Source of the DNA: Caenispirillum salinarum_A
GTDB taxonomy: Bacteria > Pseudomonadota > Alphaproteobacteria > Rhodospirillales > Rhodospirillaceae
Assembly: GCF_044803115.1 (NCBI RefSeq)
Contig: NZ_CP085224.1
Location: 2,914,001 to 2,978,000 of the forward strand
Direction of reading: 5' to 3'
DNA: 64,000 bases
Below the pieces are notes generated by a model. The model searched no databases. It was not told the DNA's origin and worked only from the letters and a program-made list of their open reading frames with translations. The position numbers and the translations under genes were made by a program. Numbering within the stretch: the stretch's first letter is position 1; each line of letters begins with the position of its first letter. This document shows positions 9,076-21,993 of the stretch, one piece after another.

Positions 9076-9089
9076 TGACGTATACGTCA
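9076..9089. promoter_or_regulatory. TGACGTATACGTCA palindromic operator upstream of fadL
   Basis: Perfect 14-base palindrome 12 bases before the TTGACG -35-like element of fadL. The identical 14 bases recur at 12527-12540 in front of the MerR regulator gene. An identical palindrome at two promoters of one pathway, one next to the regulator itself, points to the operator of that regulator. Confidence 0.75.
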
Positions 9090-9100
9090 TTCAAAACCCC

Positions 9101-9128
9101 TTGACGTAACTCGCATCCCGTATACTGT
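9101..9128 (+). promoter_or_regulatory. Possible fadL promoter
   Basis: TTGACG (9101-9106) and TATACT (9121-9126) are good -35 and -10 hexamers but only 14 bases apart; reading the -10 as TACTGT at 9123 gives 16. The non-standard spacing may require the regulator bound just upstream. It is 70 bases before the fadL start. Confidence 0.4.
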
Positions 9129-9195
9129 AGAGGCCAATGAAGACGCCGCACCATAGGCGGCGCGCAGAGACAACGATCGCAGGGAGGATCACGGA

Positions 9196-10551
9196 ATGCG
9201 TAAGTTCGTGGGAGGCGCGCGTCTTGCCCCCGTCATCGGCCTGGCCGCCGCCACCGCCGTCGGCCTGGCCATGGAGGCCCAGGCTTCTGGCTTCCAGCTG
9301 AAGGAGCAGAGCGCCGAGGGACTGGGCAATGCCTTTGCCGGTTCCACCGCCAAGGCGCAGGACCTGTCGACCATCTTCTTCAATCCCGCCGGCATGACGG
9401 CCCTGTCGGGCCACCAGGGCCAGGCGACGACCAGCTACATCATCCCGCGCGCGGAGTTCGAGGCTGACAGCGCCACCTTCGCCGGCACCGGCACGGGCCT
9501 GGACGGCACCGCCCTGCCCGGGGCGCGGTCGCAGGATGACGCCATCGACGATGCGATGATCCCGGCCGCCTACGCCATGTACGACGTCAGCGACGACTGG
9601 AAGATCGGCCTGGCCGTGAACGTGCCGTTCGGCCTGGTCACCGATTACTCGGACAACTGGGTCGGCCGTTACCACGCGCTGAAGTCCGACCTGCGGACCA
9701 TCGCGATCCAGCCCAGCGTGGCCCACAAGGTCAACGACTGGCTGTCCGTGGGCGGCGGCCTTGTGGTGCAGCATGCCGAGGCCGAACTGACCAAGGCGGT
9801 CGACTTCGGCACCATCGGCGCCGGCTTTGGCATTCCCGGACTGACACCGGGCCTGAACGACGGCAAGACCAAGGTCACCGGCGAGGACTTCTCCGTCGGT
9901 TACACCCTGGGCATCATGCTTCAGCCGCTGGAAACGACCCGCGTCGGCCTCAGCTACCGTTCGGGCATCACGCACGAACTGGACGGCGACGTGGAATTCA
10001 CGGGCGTGCCCGGTCCGCTCGCGAACCTGTTCCCCAACAGCGGCGGCCGCGCCGAGCTGAACCTGCCGGCCACGGCCTCGTTGGGCCTCTACCACGAGGT
10101 CAACGACCAGCTCGCGCTGATGGGCGAGGTCGCCTGGACCGAGTGGTCGGTGTTCAAGGAACTGAGCGTGTTCCGCCAGGGCGCGGCGACGCCGCTCAGC
10201 CGCACGGTGGAGAACTGGGACGACACGTGGTTCTTCTCGGCCGGCGCCACCTACGAGCCGACCGACAAGCTGAAGCTGCAGCTTGGCGTCGCCCATGACC
10301 AGAGCCCGGTGCCGGACGCCACCCGCACGCCGCGCGTGCCCGATGCCGACCGCACCTGGGTCGCCCTGGGCGCGGGCTATGAATTCATGCCGGGCTGGGA
10401 AGCGAATCTGGCCTACACCCACATCTGGGTGGACGAGGCACGCATCGACCTCGACAACGAGGGCACAAACCCGCCCCACGAGCACCGCGTCAGCGGCAAG
10501 TACGAAAGCGCCATCGACATCATCAGCGCTCAGGTGAGGGTGAAGTTCTAG
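9196..10551 (+). CDS. fadL: FadL/OmpP1-type outer-membrane hydrophobic-compound transporter
   Basis: A 451-residue beta-barrel for uptake of long-chain fatty acids. A Sec signal peptide ends at EAQA, and the mature protein starts SGFQLKEQSAEGLGNAFAG, the conserved FadL N-terminal plug sequence. NPAGMTAL follows, also typical. The C-terminus ends in alternating residues with a terminal Phe (AQVRVKF), the outer-membrane insertion signature. The start has AGGGAGG 8 bases upstream. It heads a block of beta-oxidation genes and has two operator-like sites in its 371-base upstream region (8825-9195), which otherwise contains no gene. Confidence 0.95.
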   Translation: MRKFVGGARLAPVIGLAAATAVGLAMEAQASGFQLKEQSAEGLGNAFAGSTAKAQDLSTIFFNPAGMTALSGHQGQATTSYIIPRAEFEADSATFAGTGTGLDGTALPGARSQDDAIDDAMIPAAYAMYDVSDDWKIGLAVNVPFGLVTDYSDNWVGRYHALKSDLRTIAIQPSVAHKVNDWLSVGGGLVVQHAEAELTKAVDFGTIGAGFGIPGLTPGLNDGKTKVTGEDFSVGYTLGIMLQPLETTRVGLSYRSGITHELDGDVEFTGVPGPLANLFPNSGGRAELNLPATASLGLYHEVNDQLALMGEVAWTEWSVFKELSVFRQGAATPLSRTVENWDDTWFFSAGATYEPTDKLKLQLGVAHDQSPVPDATRTPRVPDADRTWVALGAGYEFMPGWEANLAYTHIWVDEARIDLDNEGTNPPHEHRVSGKYESAIDIISAQVRVKF

Positions 10552-10585
10552 GGCGCACGCCCCACTTCAGTCTGACCACCGTGTT

Positions 10586-10657
10586 TCCAGGCCTCCGGGC
10601 GTCAACCGCCCGGCCTCCCCTCCCCCCAGGTTCGGGTGGAGCGCCCGGAGGTCCTGG
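10586..10657. repeat. Long imperfect inverted repeat between fadL and fadD
   Basis: The arm TCCAGGCCTCCGGGCG (10586-10601) pairs with CGCCCGGAGGTCCTGGA (10642-10657) with one extra base, leaving a 40-base loop. A shorter hairpin, CCGGGCG (10595-10601) with CGCCCGG (10607-10613), uses part of the same left arm, so the two are mutually exclusive. It could be a processing or attenuation element lowering fadD expression relative to fadL, or a REP-like repeat. No T tract follows. Confidence 0.5.
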
Positions 10658-10687
10658 AATGCCAACCGGTAGCCCACAGGTGACCCG

Positions 10688-12424
10688 ATGAGCGACACCA
10701 TCACCCGCGACAACCAGGCCACGCCGCAGCCCTCCGGCGCCGGCTCAGATCCCGGTCCCGCGAGCGAGCACGTGCGCGGCGCCCCCATCGTGCCCAAGCC
10801 GGTGCACGCCCTTCTGGAGGAAACGGCCGCCCGCGCCCCAGACGCGCCTTACCTGGATTTCCTGGGCAAGAAGTACACCTACGGCGAGACGTGGACGCTG
10901 GTGGAGCGCGCCGCCAAGGGCTTCCAGCAGCTGGGAGTCGGTCCCGGCGTGCGCGTCGGCCTGTGCCTGCCCAACACGCCCTACTACACCATCTGCTATT
11001 TCGCCATCCTGCGCGCCGGCGGGACGGTGGTGAACTACAACCCGCTCTATGTGGAGCGGGAACTGGCCTACCAGATCAATGACAGCGGCACCAGGCTGAT
11101 GGTGACGCTGGACCTCAAGCAGATCTACCCGAAGGTCGCGGCGTGCCTGGAGCACACCTGCCTTGAGCGCATCGTCACCTGTTCCATGACCGGCGCGCTG
11201 CCGGGCGTGAAGAGCATCCTGTTCGCCGTGCTCAAGCGCAGCGAATGCGCGGAAATTCCCGACGACCTGCGCCATGTGCCGTTCGAGAAGGTGATCGCCG
11301 CCGAAGGTGCGCCCAAGAAGCCCTCGATCTCGCCCAAGACCGACATCGCCGTGCTGCAGTACACCGGCGGCACCACCGGCGTGCCCAAGGGCGCCATGCT
11401 CACCCACGCCAACATCACCGCCAACACCGAGCAGCTGCGCCGGGTCATCCCCGACGTGCGCGAGGGGCAGGAGAAGATGCTGGCCGTGCTGCCGTTCTTC
11501 CACGTCTTCGCCATGACGGTGGCGCAGAACGTGGCGACGGTGATCGGGGCGGAGATCATCATGCTGCCGCGCTTCGACCTGGCGCAGGTGATGAAGTGCA
11601 TCGACAAGAAGCGCCCCACCATGTTTCCGGGCGTGCCGACCATCTACACCGCCATCAACAACAGCGGCGACATCAAGAAGCACGACCTGTCGTCCCTGAA
11701 GATCTGCATCAGCGGCGGCGCGCCGCTGCCGGTGGAAGTCAAGAACCGCTTCGAGGACCTGACCGGCTGCGCGCTGGTGGAAGGCTACGGCCTGTCCGAG
11801 GCCTCTCCGGTGGTCACCTGCAATCCCATCGGCGGGCTGGTCAAGGCGGGCTCCATCGGCGTGCCGCTGGACGGCACCGAGGTTCAGATCCGCGACCTGG
11901 ACGGCCGGCGGGAGGAAGTCGCCCAGGGGAAGAAGGGCGAACTGTGCGTGCGCGGCCCCCAGGTCATGAAGGGCTACTACAACCGCCCCGAGGACACGGA
12001 CAAGACCATCATCGACGGCCTTCTGCACACCGGCGACGTGGGCTACGTGGACAGCGATGGCTACATCTTCCTGGTGGACCGCATCAAGGACGTGATCCTG
12101 GCCGGCGGCTACAACGTCTATCCCCGCGCCATCGAGGAAGCCCTGTACCTGCATCCGGCCATCGCGGAATGCATCTGCATCGGCATTCCCGACGCCTACC
12201 GCGGCCAGGCGCCCAAGTGCTTCGTGACCCTGCGCGACGATGCCGGCGACGATGTCTCGCCCGAGGGCCTGCGAGAGTTCCTGACCGACAAGGTCAGCCG
12301 GATCGAAATGCCCAAGGAAATCGAGATCCGCGACGAGCTTCCCAAGACCATGGTCGGCAAGCTCTCGCGCAAGGAACTGGTGGCCGAGGAAGAAGCCAAA
12401 CACGGCGAGGCCTCCGCCACCTGA
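10688..12424 (+). CDS. fadD: Long-chain fatty-acid--CoA ligase
   Basis: A 578-residue AMP-forming ligase that activates fatty acids to acyl-CoA at the inner membrane. The P-loop-like AMP motif YTGGTTGVPKG is at residues 225-235, followed by LTHANI. Further signatures are EGYGLSEASPVVTCNP, GDVGYVDSDGYIFLVDRIKD and AGGYNVYPRAIEE, with the catalytic C-terminal Lys in MVGKLSRKEL. Slightly longer than E. coli FadD because of an N-terminal Pro/Ser-rich extension. A short site AGGTGA lies 5 bases before the start. It is followed by its own terminator. Confidence 0.95.
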   Translation: MSDTITRDNQATPQPSGAGSDPGPASEHVRGAPIVPKPVHALLEETAARAPDAPYLDFLGKKYTYGETWTLVERAAKGFQQLGVGPGVRVGLCLPNTPYYTICYFAILRAGGTVVNYNPLYVERELAYQINDSGTRLMVTLDLKQIYPKVAACLEHTCLERIVTCSMTGALPGVKSILFAVLKRSECAEIPDDLRHVPFEKVIAAEGAPKKPSISPKTDIAVLQYTGGTTGVPKGAMLTHANITANTEQLRRVIPDVREGQEKMLAVLPFFHVFAMTVAQNVATVIGAEIIMLPRFDLAQVMKCIDKKRPTMFPGVPTIYTAINNSGDIKKHDLSSLKICISGGAPLPVEVKNRFEDLTGCALVEGYGLSEASPVVTCNPIGGLVKAGSIGVPLDGTEVQIRDLDGRREEVAQGKKGELCVRGPQVMKGYYNRPEDTDKTIIDGLLHTGDVGYVDSDGYIFLVDRIKDVILAGGYNVYPRAIEEALYLHPAIAECICIGIPDAYRGQAPKCFVTLRDDAGDDVSPEGLREFLTDKVSRIEMPKEIEIRDELPKTMVGKLSRKELVAEEEAKHGEASAT

Positions 12425-12430
12425 CGCGGA

Positions 12431-12484
12431 GCGCGCGGCAAGAGGCCCCTCGCCTGCCGCGCGCCCGCCCCGCTCCCTTTTTTT
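12431..12484 (+). terminator. Terminator after fadD
   Basis: Perfect 10-bp stem GCGCGCGGCA (12431-12440) / TGCCGCGCGC (12455-12464), with an alternative outer pairing GGAGCG / CGCTCC that brings the hairpin next to seven T at 12478-12484. It implies that the MerR gene and the genes after it have their own promoter. Confidence 0.75.
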
Positions 12485-12526
12485 GTGTGACGTAGCGTAA
12501 TCAAGGACTCCCCATGACCCATCAGA

Positions 12527-12540
12527 TGACGTATACGTCA
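12527..12540. promoter_or_regulatory. TGACGTATACGTCA operator before the MerR regulator
   Basis: Identical to the palindrome at 9076-9089. It is 54 bases before the regulator start and 43 bases after the fadD terminator. A degenerate copy, TGACGTAGCGTAA, lies at 12488-12500. The placement suggests autoregulation of the regulator and control of the downstream beta-oxidation genes. Confidence 0.75.
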
Positions 12541-12594
12541 CCAGAGAGACGCGGAAGTCACTTCGCGTCCCCGACGACAAGGGGAGTTTTCACC

Positions 12595-13062
12595 ATGCCC
12601 GATCAGCAGCGGTTCTATACGGTCACGGAACTGGCGGAGGAACTGGAGGTCACGCCGCGGGCCATCCGCTTCTACGAGGCCAAGGGCCTGCTGACGCCCG
12701 AGCGCGCCGGTGCCACCCGCGTCTACACGCACCGCGACCGTGCGCGCCTGCTGCTGATCCTGCGCGGCAAGCGGCTGGGCTTCAGCCTGGCCGAGATCAA
12801 GGAGTTCCTGGACCTCTACGTGGTCGACACCAGCCAGACGGAACAGCTTCGCCTGCTGCGCAAGAAGGTGCACGAGCGCCTGGAAGCGCTGGAGGTGCAG
12901 CGCCGCGACCTGGAAGCCAGCGTGGAGGAGTTGAAGGACATCGAGCGTGTCGTGGTCGACACCCTGAACAACAAGGGCATCGATCCCGACGCGATCTTCG
13001 ACGAGGTGCCCACCAAGGGGCGCCGCCCGCGCCGCGCCAAGGCGGCGGCCAACGAGGACTGA
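12595..13062 (+). CDS. MerR-family regulator of fatty-acid / acyl-CoA degradation
   Basis: A 155-residue regulator with an N-terminal winged helix (FYTVTELAEELEVTPRAIRFYEAKGLLTPER, about residues 6-36; VYTHRDRARLLLILRGKRLGFSLAEIKEFLDLY) and a long coiled-coil dimerisation helix (about 80-125). It lacks the paired Cys of metal-sensing MerR proteins, so the ligand is probably a CoA thioester or similar (inference). It resembles MerR regulators of acyl-CoA catabolism such as LiuR. The start at 12595 has AAGGGGAG 7 bases upstream; the in-frame ATG at 12514 would place the operator inside the coding region, so it is rejected. Charged Arg/Lys-rich C-terminus. Confidence 0.88.
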   Translation: MPDQQRFYTVTELAEELEVTPRAIRFYEAKGLLTPERAGATRVYTHRDRARLLLILRGKRLGFSLAEIKEFLDLYVVDTSQTEQLRLLRKKVHERLEALEVQRRDLEASVEELKDIERVVVDTLNNKGIDPDAIFDEVPTKGRRPRRAKAAANED

Positions 13063-13135
13063 CGGCGGCGGACGCCGGCTGATCGCAGCCCGCGCCGCTT
13101 CCCCTGCAAAGACGGACGAGGACGGAGTGACGCAG

Positions 13136-14275
13136 ATGAAAAACGTGGTGATCGCGGGTTTTGCCCGGTCTCCCTTCCACCTGGCGAACAAGGGCGCGCT
13201 GACCAAGGTCCGCCCCGACGACATGGCCGCCCAGGTGGTCCGCGCCCTGGTGGAGCGCACCGGGGTCAACACCGATGACGTGGAAGACCTGATCGTCGGC
13301 TGCGCCTTCCCCGAGGGCGAGCAGGGGCTGAACGTCGCCCGCCTGATCGGCTTCACCGCCGGGCTCGGCCTGAACGTCGCCGGAGTCACCGTCAACCGCT
13401 TCTGCGGCTCGTCCATGCAGGCAATCCACCAGGCCGCCGGCGCCATCCAGATGAACGCGGGCGATGCCTTCATCTGCGCCGGCGTGGAAAGCATGACCCG
13501 CGTGCCCATCATGGGCTTCAATCCCATGCCGAACCCGGGCCTCTACAAGCAGATGCCCCAGGCCTACATGAGCATGGGCGAAACGGCCGAGAACGTCGCA
13601 AAGGTTTACCAGATCCCGCGCGCCGAGCAGGAAGCCATCGCGGTGGAAAGCCACAAGCGTGCCGCGAGCGCGCAAGAGCAGGGCCGCTTCGCCGACGAGA
13701 TGGTGGCGATCTCCACCCCCGGTGGCGGCACGGTGGATGCCGACGGTTGCATCCGCGCCGAAACCACGCCCGAGAGCCTGTCGGGCCTCAAGCCCGCCTT
13801 CGACGCCGAGGGATCGGTGACCGCCGGCACCTCCAGCCCCCTCACCGATGGTGCTGCGGCGACGCTGGTGTGCAGCGAGGACTACGCCAAGGCCAACGGC
13901 CTGCCCATCCTGGCGCGCATCCGCTCCGTCGCCGTCGGCGGCTGCAAGCCCGAGGTCATGGGCCTCGGCCCCATCGTCGCCACCAAGAAGGCGCTCGCCC
14001 GCGCCGGCCTGTCGGCGTCGGACATCGACATCGTGGAGCTGAACGAGGCCTTCGCCAGCCAGGCCATCGCCTGCCTGCGCGACCTGGACCTGGACTTCGG
14101 CAAGACCAACCTGGACGGCGGCGCCATCGCGCTCGGCCACCCGCTGGGGGCCACGGGTGCGCGCATCACCGGCAAGGCTGCGGCGCTGCTGAAGCGCGAG
14201 GGCAAGCAGTTCGCGCTCGCCACCCAGTGCATCGGCGGCGGCCAGGGCATCGCCACCATCCTGGAGGCCGTGTGA
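13136..14275 (+). CDS. fadA: Acetyl-CoA acyltransferase (3-ketoacyl-CoA thiolase)
   Basis: A 379-residue thiolase that cleaves 3-ketoacyl-CoA in the last step of beta-oxidation. The acyl-accepting Cys90 is in NRFCGSSMQAIH. The C-terminal catalytic motifs are NEAFASQA, GHPLGATGARI and the Cys in CIGGGQGIA. The start is taken as ATG 13136 (GGAG 8 bases upstream); a GTG at 13127 is possible. Its stop overlaps the region of the next start by 3 bases. As in FadE-FadN-FadA type clusters it pairs with the multifunctional protein that follows. Confidence 0.93.
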   Translation: MKNVVIAGFARSPFHLANKGALTKVRPDDMAAQVVRALVERTGVNTDDVEDLIVGCAFPEGEQGLNVARLIGFTAGLGLNVAGVTVNRFCGSSMQAIHQAAGAIQMNAGDAFICAGVESMTRVPIMGFNPMPNPGLYKQMPQAYMSMGETAENVAKVYQIPRAEQEAIAVESHKRAASAQEQGRFADEMVAISTPGGGTVDADGCIRAETTPESLSGLKPAFDAEGSVTAGTSSPLTDGAAATLVCSEDYAKANGLPILARIRSVAVGGCKPEVMGLGPIVATKKALARAGLSASDIDIVELNEAFASQAIACLRDLDLDFGKTNLDGGAIALGHPLGATGARITGKAAALLKREGKQFALATQCIGGGQGIATILEAV

Positions 14276-14277
14276 CC

Positions 14278-16632
14278 ATGACGTCCAAGACCGAGACCCC
14301 CATCAAAAAGGTCGCGGTGATCGGCGCCGGCGTCATGGGTGCCGGCATCGCCGCCCATGTCGCCAACGCCGGCGTCCCCGTGGTCCTTCTCGACATCGTT
14401 CCCGAGGGTGCCGCCAACCGCAACGCCATCGCGGAAGGCGCCGTCGCCAAGATGCTGAAGGCCGACCCCGCGCCCTTCATGCACAAGCGCAACGCCAAGC
14501 TGATCCAGACCGGCAACATCGAGGATCACCTGGAGCTGCTGGCCGACTGCGACTGGATCGTCGAGGCCGTCATCGAGCGCCTGGACATCAAGCAGGCCCT
14601 CTACGCCAAGGTCGACGGCGTGCGGAAGGCCGGCAGCGTGGTGTCGTCCAACACCTCCACCATTCCGCTGGCGACGCTGACCGACGGGATGCCCGACGGC
14701 TTCAAGGCCGATTTCTGCATCACCCATTTCTTCAACCCGCCGCGCTACATGCGCCTGTTGGAGCTGGTGACGGCGCCCGAGACCCGCGCCGACGCCGCCA
14801 CCGCCATCACCGAGTTCTGCGACCACAAGCTCGGCAAGTCGGTGGTGGTGTGCAAGGACCGGCCGGGCTTCATCGCCAATCGGCTGGGCATCCTGTGGCT
14901 GCTGGCCGGCGTGACGGAAGCCCGCCGCCTGGGCCTGACGGTCGAAGAGGCCGACGCCATCATCGGCCGGCCCTTCGGCATCCCCAAGACCGGCGTCTTC
15001 GCGCTCATCGACCTGGTTGGCCTGGACCTGATGCCGCACGTGCTGAAGAGCATGGTCGGCGCCCTGCCGGAAACCGACGCCTTCTTCCAGCTCGACCGCG
15101 ACCTGTCGCTGGTGGAGAAGATGATCGCGGAGGGCTACACCGGCCGCAAGGGCAAGGGCGGCTTCTACCGCATCAACCGCGCCGGCTGCGGCAAGGTGAA
15201 GGAGGCCATCGACCTCCAGACCGGCGAATACCGCCCCACCGTCAAGCCGGTGCTGGAAAGCATCGATGCCGGCAAGTCGGGCGGTGCCGCCGCGCTGCTC
15301 CGGCACCCCGACAAGGGCGGCCGGTATGCCCGCGCCGTCATGGCCCGCACGCTGGCCTACGCCGCCGCGCTGGTGCCGGAAGCGGCGGACGAGGTGTACG
15401 CCGTCGACGAGGCCATGCGCCTTGGCTACAACTGGAAGCAGGGCCCGTTCGAACTGATCGACAAGATCGGCGCCGACACCCTCATCCAGGTGCTGAAGTC
15501 CGAGGGCATGGAGGTCCCCACCCTGCTGGAGACGGCCTCCGGCAAGACCTTCTACAAGATCGACGGCGGCACCCGCCTGCAACTGGGCACCGACGGCCAG
15601 TACCGCGACATGGTCCGCCCCGACGGCGTGGTCATGCTGGCCGACATCAAGCTGACAGCCAAGCCGCTGGTCAAGACGTCCTCCGCCGCGCTGTGGGACA
15701 TCGGGGATGGCGTCGCCTGCCTGGAATTCACGGGCAAGATGAACAGCCTGGACCCGGATGTGCTGAAGTGCATCCACAAGTCCATCCCCGTGGTGGAGTC
15801 CGGCTTCAAGGCGCTGGTCATCTACAACGAGGGCAGCAACTTCTCCGTCGGCGCCAACCTTGGCCTGGCCCTGTTCGCCGCCAACATGGCCGCGTGGAGC
15901 CAGATCGAGGAGCTGGTGGAGAAGGGCCAGCAGGTCTACAAGGCGCTGAAGTACGCACCCTTCCCGGTCGTGGCCGCGCCGTCCGGCATGGCGCTCGGCG
16001 GCGGCTGCGAGATCGTCCTGCATTCCGATGCCGTCCAGGCCCATGCCGAGACCTACATCGGTCTGGTGGAAGTGGGCGTGGGCCTGATCCCCGGCTGGGG
16101 CGGCTGCAAGGAAATGCTGGCTCGCTGGACGGAGGCCGGCAAGGCCAACAAGGCGCCCAAGGGCCCCATGCCGCCGGTCGCCAAGGCGTTCGAGACCATT
16201 TCCGTCGCCACCGTCGCCAAGTCCGCTGCGGAAGCGCAGAGCAACCTGTTCCTGCGCCCGACCGACGGCGTGACCATGAACCGCTACCGCCTGCTGGCCG
16301 ACGCCAAGGCCCGCGCGCTTGCGCTGGCCGAGGGCTATACGCCGCCGGAGGAGCCCGTCTTCCGCCTGCCGGGCGAGACCGGCCGGGTGGCGCTGGAAAT
16401 GGCGGTGAAGGGCTTCCGCAAGCTGGGGAAGGCGACGCCGCACGACGAGGTGGTGTCCGCCGCACTGGCGACCGTTCTGACCGGCGGCGAAGGCGCCGAC
16501 ATGACCGTCGAGCTGAGCGAGGACGACGTGCTGGAGCTGGAGCGCGAGGCGTTCAACACGCTGCTGCGCCACCCGGACACGCTGGCGCGGGTCGAGCACA
16601 TGCTCGAGACCGGCAAGCCGCTGAGGAATTAA
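14278..16632 (+). CDS. fadN: 3-hydroxyacyl-CoA dehydrogenase / enoyl-CoA hydratase, FadN type
   Basis: A 784-residue bifunctional beta-oxidation protein. The NAD-binding 3-hydroxyacyl-CoA dehydrogenase part is N-terminal (GAGVMGAG at residues 16-23; SSNTSTIPL; THFFNPPRYMRLLEL). The crotonase-fold enoyl-CoA hydratase part is C-terminal (MALGGGCEIVLHSD, then ETYIGLVEVGVGLIPGWGG with the catalytic Glu pair). This order is opposite to E. coli FadB and matches Bacillus FadN. A second dehydrogenase C-terminal domain lies between. The ATG starts 3 bases after the thiolase stop, so translation is coupled. Confidence 0.93.
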   Translation: MTSKTETPIKKVAVIGAGVMGAGIAAHVANAGVPVVLLDIVPEGAANRNAIAEGAVAKMLKADPAPFMHKRNAKLIQTGNIEDHLELLADCDWIVEAVIERLDIKQALYAKVDGVRKAGSVVSSNTSTIPLATLTDGMPDGFKADFCITHFFNPPRYMRLLELVTAPETRADAATAITEFCDHKLGKSVVVCKDRPGFIANRLGILWLLAGVTEARRLGLTVEEADAIIGRPFGIPKTGVFALIDLVGLDLMPHVLKSMVGALPETDAFFQLDRDLSLVEKMIAEGYTGRKGKGGFYRINRAGCGKVKEAIDLQTGEYRPTVKPVLESIDAGKSGGAAALLRHPDKGGRYARAVMARTLAYAAALVPEAADEVYAVDEAMRLGYNWKQGPFELIDKIGADTLIQVLKSEGMEVPTLLETASGKTFYKIDGGTRLQLGTDGQYRDMVRPDGVVMLADIKLTAKPLVKTSSAALWDIGDGVACLEFTGKMNSLDPDVLKCIHKSIPVVESGFKALVIYNEGSNFSVGANLGLALFAANMAAWSQIEELVEKGQQVYKALKYAPFPVVAAPSGMALGGGCEIVLHSDAVQAHAETYIGLVEVGVGLIPGWGGCKEMLARWTEAGKANKAPKGPMPPVAKAFETISVATVAKSAAEAQSNLFLRPTDGVTMNRYRLLADAKARALALAEGYTPPEEPVFRLPGETGRVALEMAVKGFRKLGKATPHDEVVSAALATVLTGGEGADMTVELSEDDVLELEREAFNTLLRHPDTLARVEHMLETGKPLRN

Positions 16633-16672
16633 GACGCCCCGCGTCGGCGCGAGACACAAGGACAGAAGAGCA

Positions 16673-18460
<1,788 letters not shown>

Positions 18461-18552
18461 GACCGGACGGCGGCGCCTGGGCCGCCGTTCCTCCCCGACC
18501 CCGATCCGCCGGCCGTGGCCGGTTCCCGATGCATGGAGGCTCCCGTAAACCC

Positions 18553-19086
18553 ATGAACCTGTGGCTTCGCCTGCTCCGGGTCATTGTCGGGGCCCTGCTC
18601 GGCCGGCGGATCGGGCTGTTCAAGGCCTCGGCCCTGACCTTCCGGGTCTGGCCGACGGATCTGGACCTCAACGTCCACATGAACAATGCCCGCTATCTGT
18701 CGGTCATGGACCTGGGGCGGACAGACCTCATCATCCGCACCGGCCTGCACAAGCTGATGCTCCGGCACAAGTGGCAGGCCGTGATCGGCGGCGCCACGGT
18801 GCGCTACCGCCGGCCTCTCAGGCCGTTCCAGCGCTTTCACCTGTCCACCCGCCTGCTGTACTGGGACGACCGCTGGATCTATCTGGAGCAGATCATCACC
18901 ACCCCCGACGGCGCCGTGGCGTGTTCGGCCATGGTGAAGGCCGTCTTCACCGCAGGCGGCAAGCGCGTCGACCCGGCCGAAACGGTGGCGGCGGCGGGGC
19001 ATGACGCACCCTCGCCCGAGGTGCCGGGCTGGGTTCAGGCCTGGCGGGCGATGGAGCAGACGGCCGACACCGCCCGGGCAACCTGA
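18553..19086 (+). CDS. Hot-dog fold acyl-CoA thioesterase (THEM6-like)
   Basis: A 177-residue protein with the 4-hydroxybenzoyl-CoA-thioesterase-like fold. TDLDLNVHMNNARYLSVMDLGRTDL (about residues 35-59) contains the conserved HMNN(A/G)RY motif, followed by GGATVRYRRPLRPFQRF. A hydrophobic N-terminus (WLRLLRVIVGALLG) may be membrane-associated, as in THEM6-like proteins. The start at 18553 is preferred because GGAGG lies 13 bases before it and MNLWLRLLR fits the family; the ATG at 18529 has no site. Probably releases CoA from excess acyl-CoA in the pathway. Last gene of the block. Confidence 0.85.
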   Translation: MNLWLRLLRVIVGALLGRRIGLFKASALTFRVWPTDLDLNVHMNNARYLSVMDLGRTDLIIRTGLHKLMLRHKWQAVIGGATVRYRRPLRPFQRFHLSTRLLYWDDRWIYLEQIITTPDGAVACSAMVKAVFTAGGKRVDPAETVAAAGHDAPSPEVPGWVQAWRAMEQTADTARAT

Positions 19087-19096
19087 TCGCGCACGA

Positions 19097-19130
19097 AAAG
19101 GGGGAGCGGCCGCCGGGCCACTCCCCCTTT
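19097..19130. terminator. Bidirectional terminator between thioesterase gene and clpB
   Basis: AAAGGGGGAG (19097-19106) pairs with CTCCCCCTTT (19121-19130) around a 14-base GC-rich loop. A and T tracts at the ends allow function on both strands, as expected between converging genes. Confidence 0.85.
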
Positions 19131-19152
19131 CTGCTTGACCAATCCGCCCGGA

Positions 19153-21762
<2,610 letters not shown>

Positions 21763-21841
21763 AGTCTTATCTCTCCCGTCTCAGCGACGAGGTTGCAGGT
21801 CCCGGTAACCGGCGACCGACAACCCCTCACGGTTGAAAGGG

Positions 21842-21870
21842 ACATAGGGACGGCGCGCATCCGCCGCAAG
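21842..21870 (-). promoter_or_regulatory. RpoH (sigma-32) promoter of clpB
   Basis: Read on the minus strand: CTTG (21870-21867), 18 bases, then CCTATGT (21848-21842). This fits the alphaproteobacterial RpoH consensus CTTG-N17/18-CYTATNT exactly. The expected start site leaves a leader of about 70 bases before the clpB ATG at 21762. Confidence 0.8.
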
Positions 21871-21993
21871 AGACGGCAGCAGCCGCCCATCGACAAGCGT
21901 TGGCTTTAACGCCGCAGGCCCATGATGAGGTTTTCCGCGACTTCGGAACACGCGCCCATTGACAAGCCCGGCCAGTTGTTCAATGGAGTTTCC

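Noticed and set aside
12514..12594. Upstream ATG for the MerR gene
   Set aside because: It would place the operator palindrome inside the coding region and has no ribosome site, whereas ATG 12595 has a strong one.
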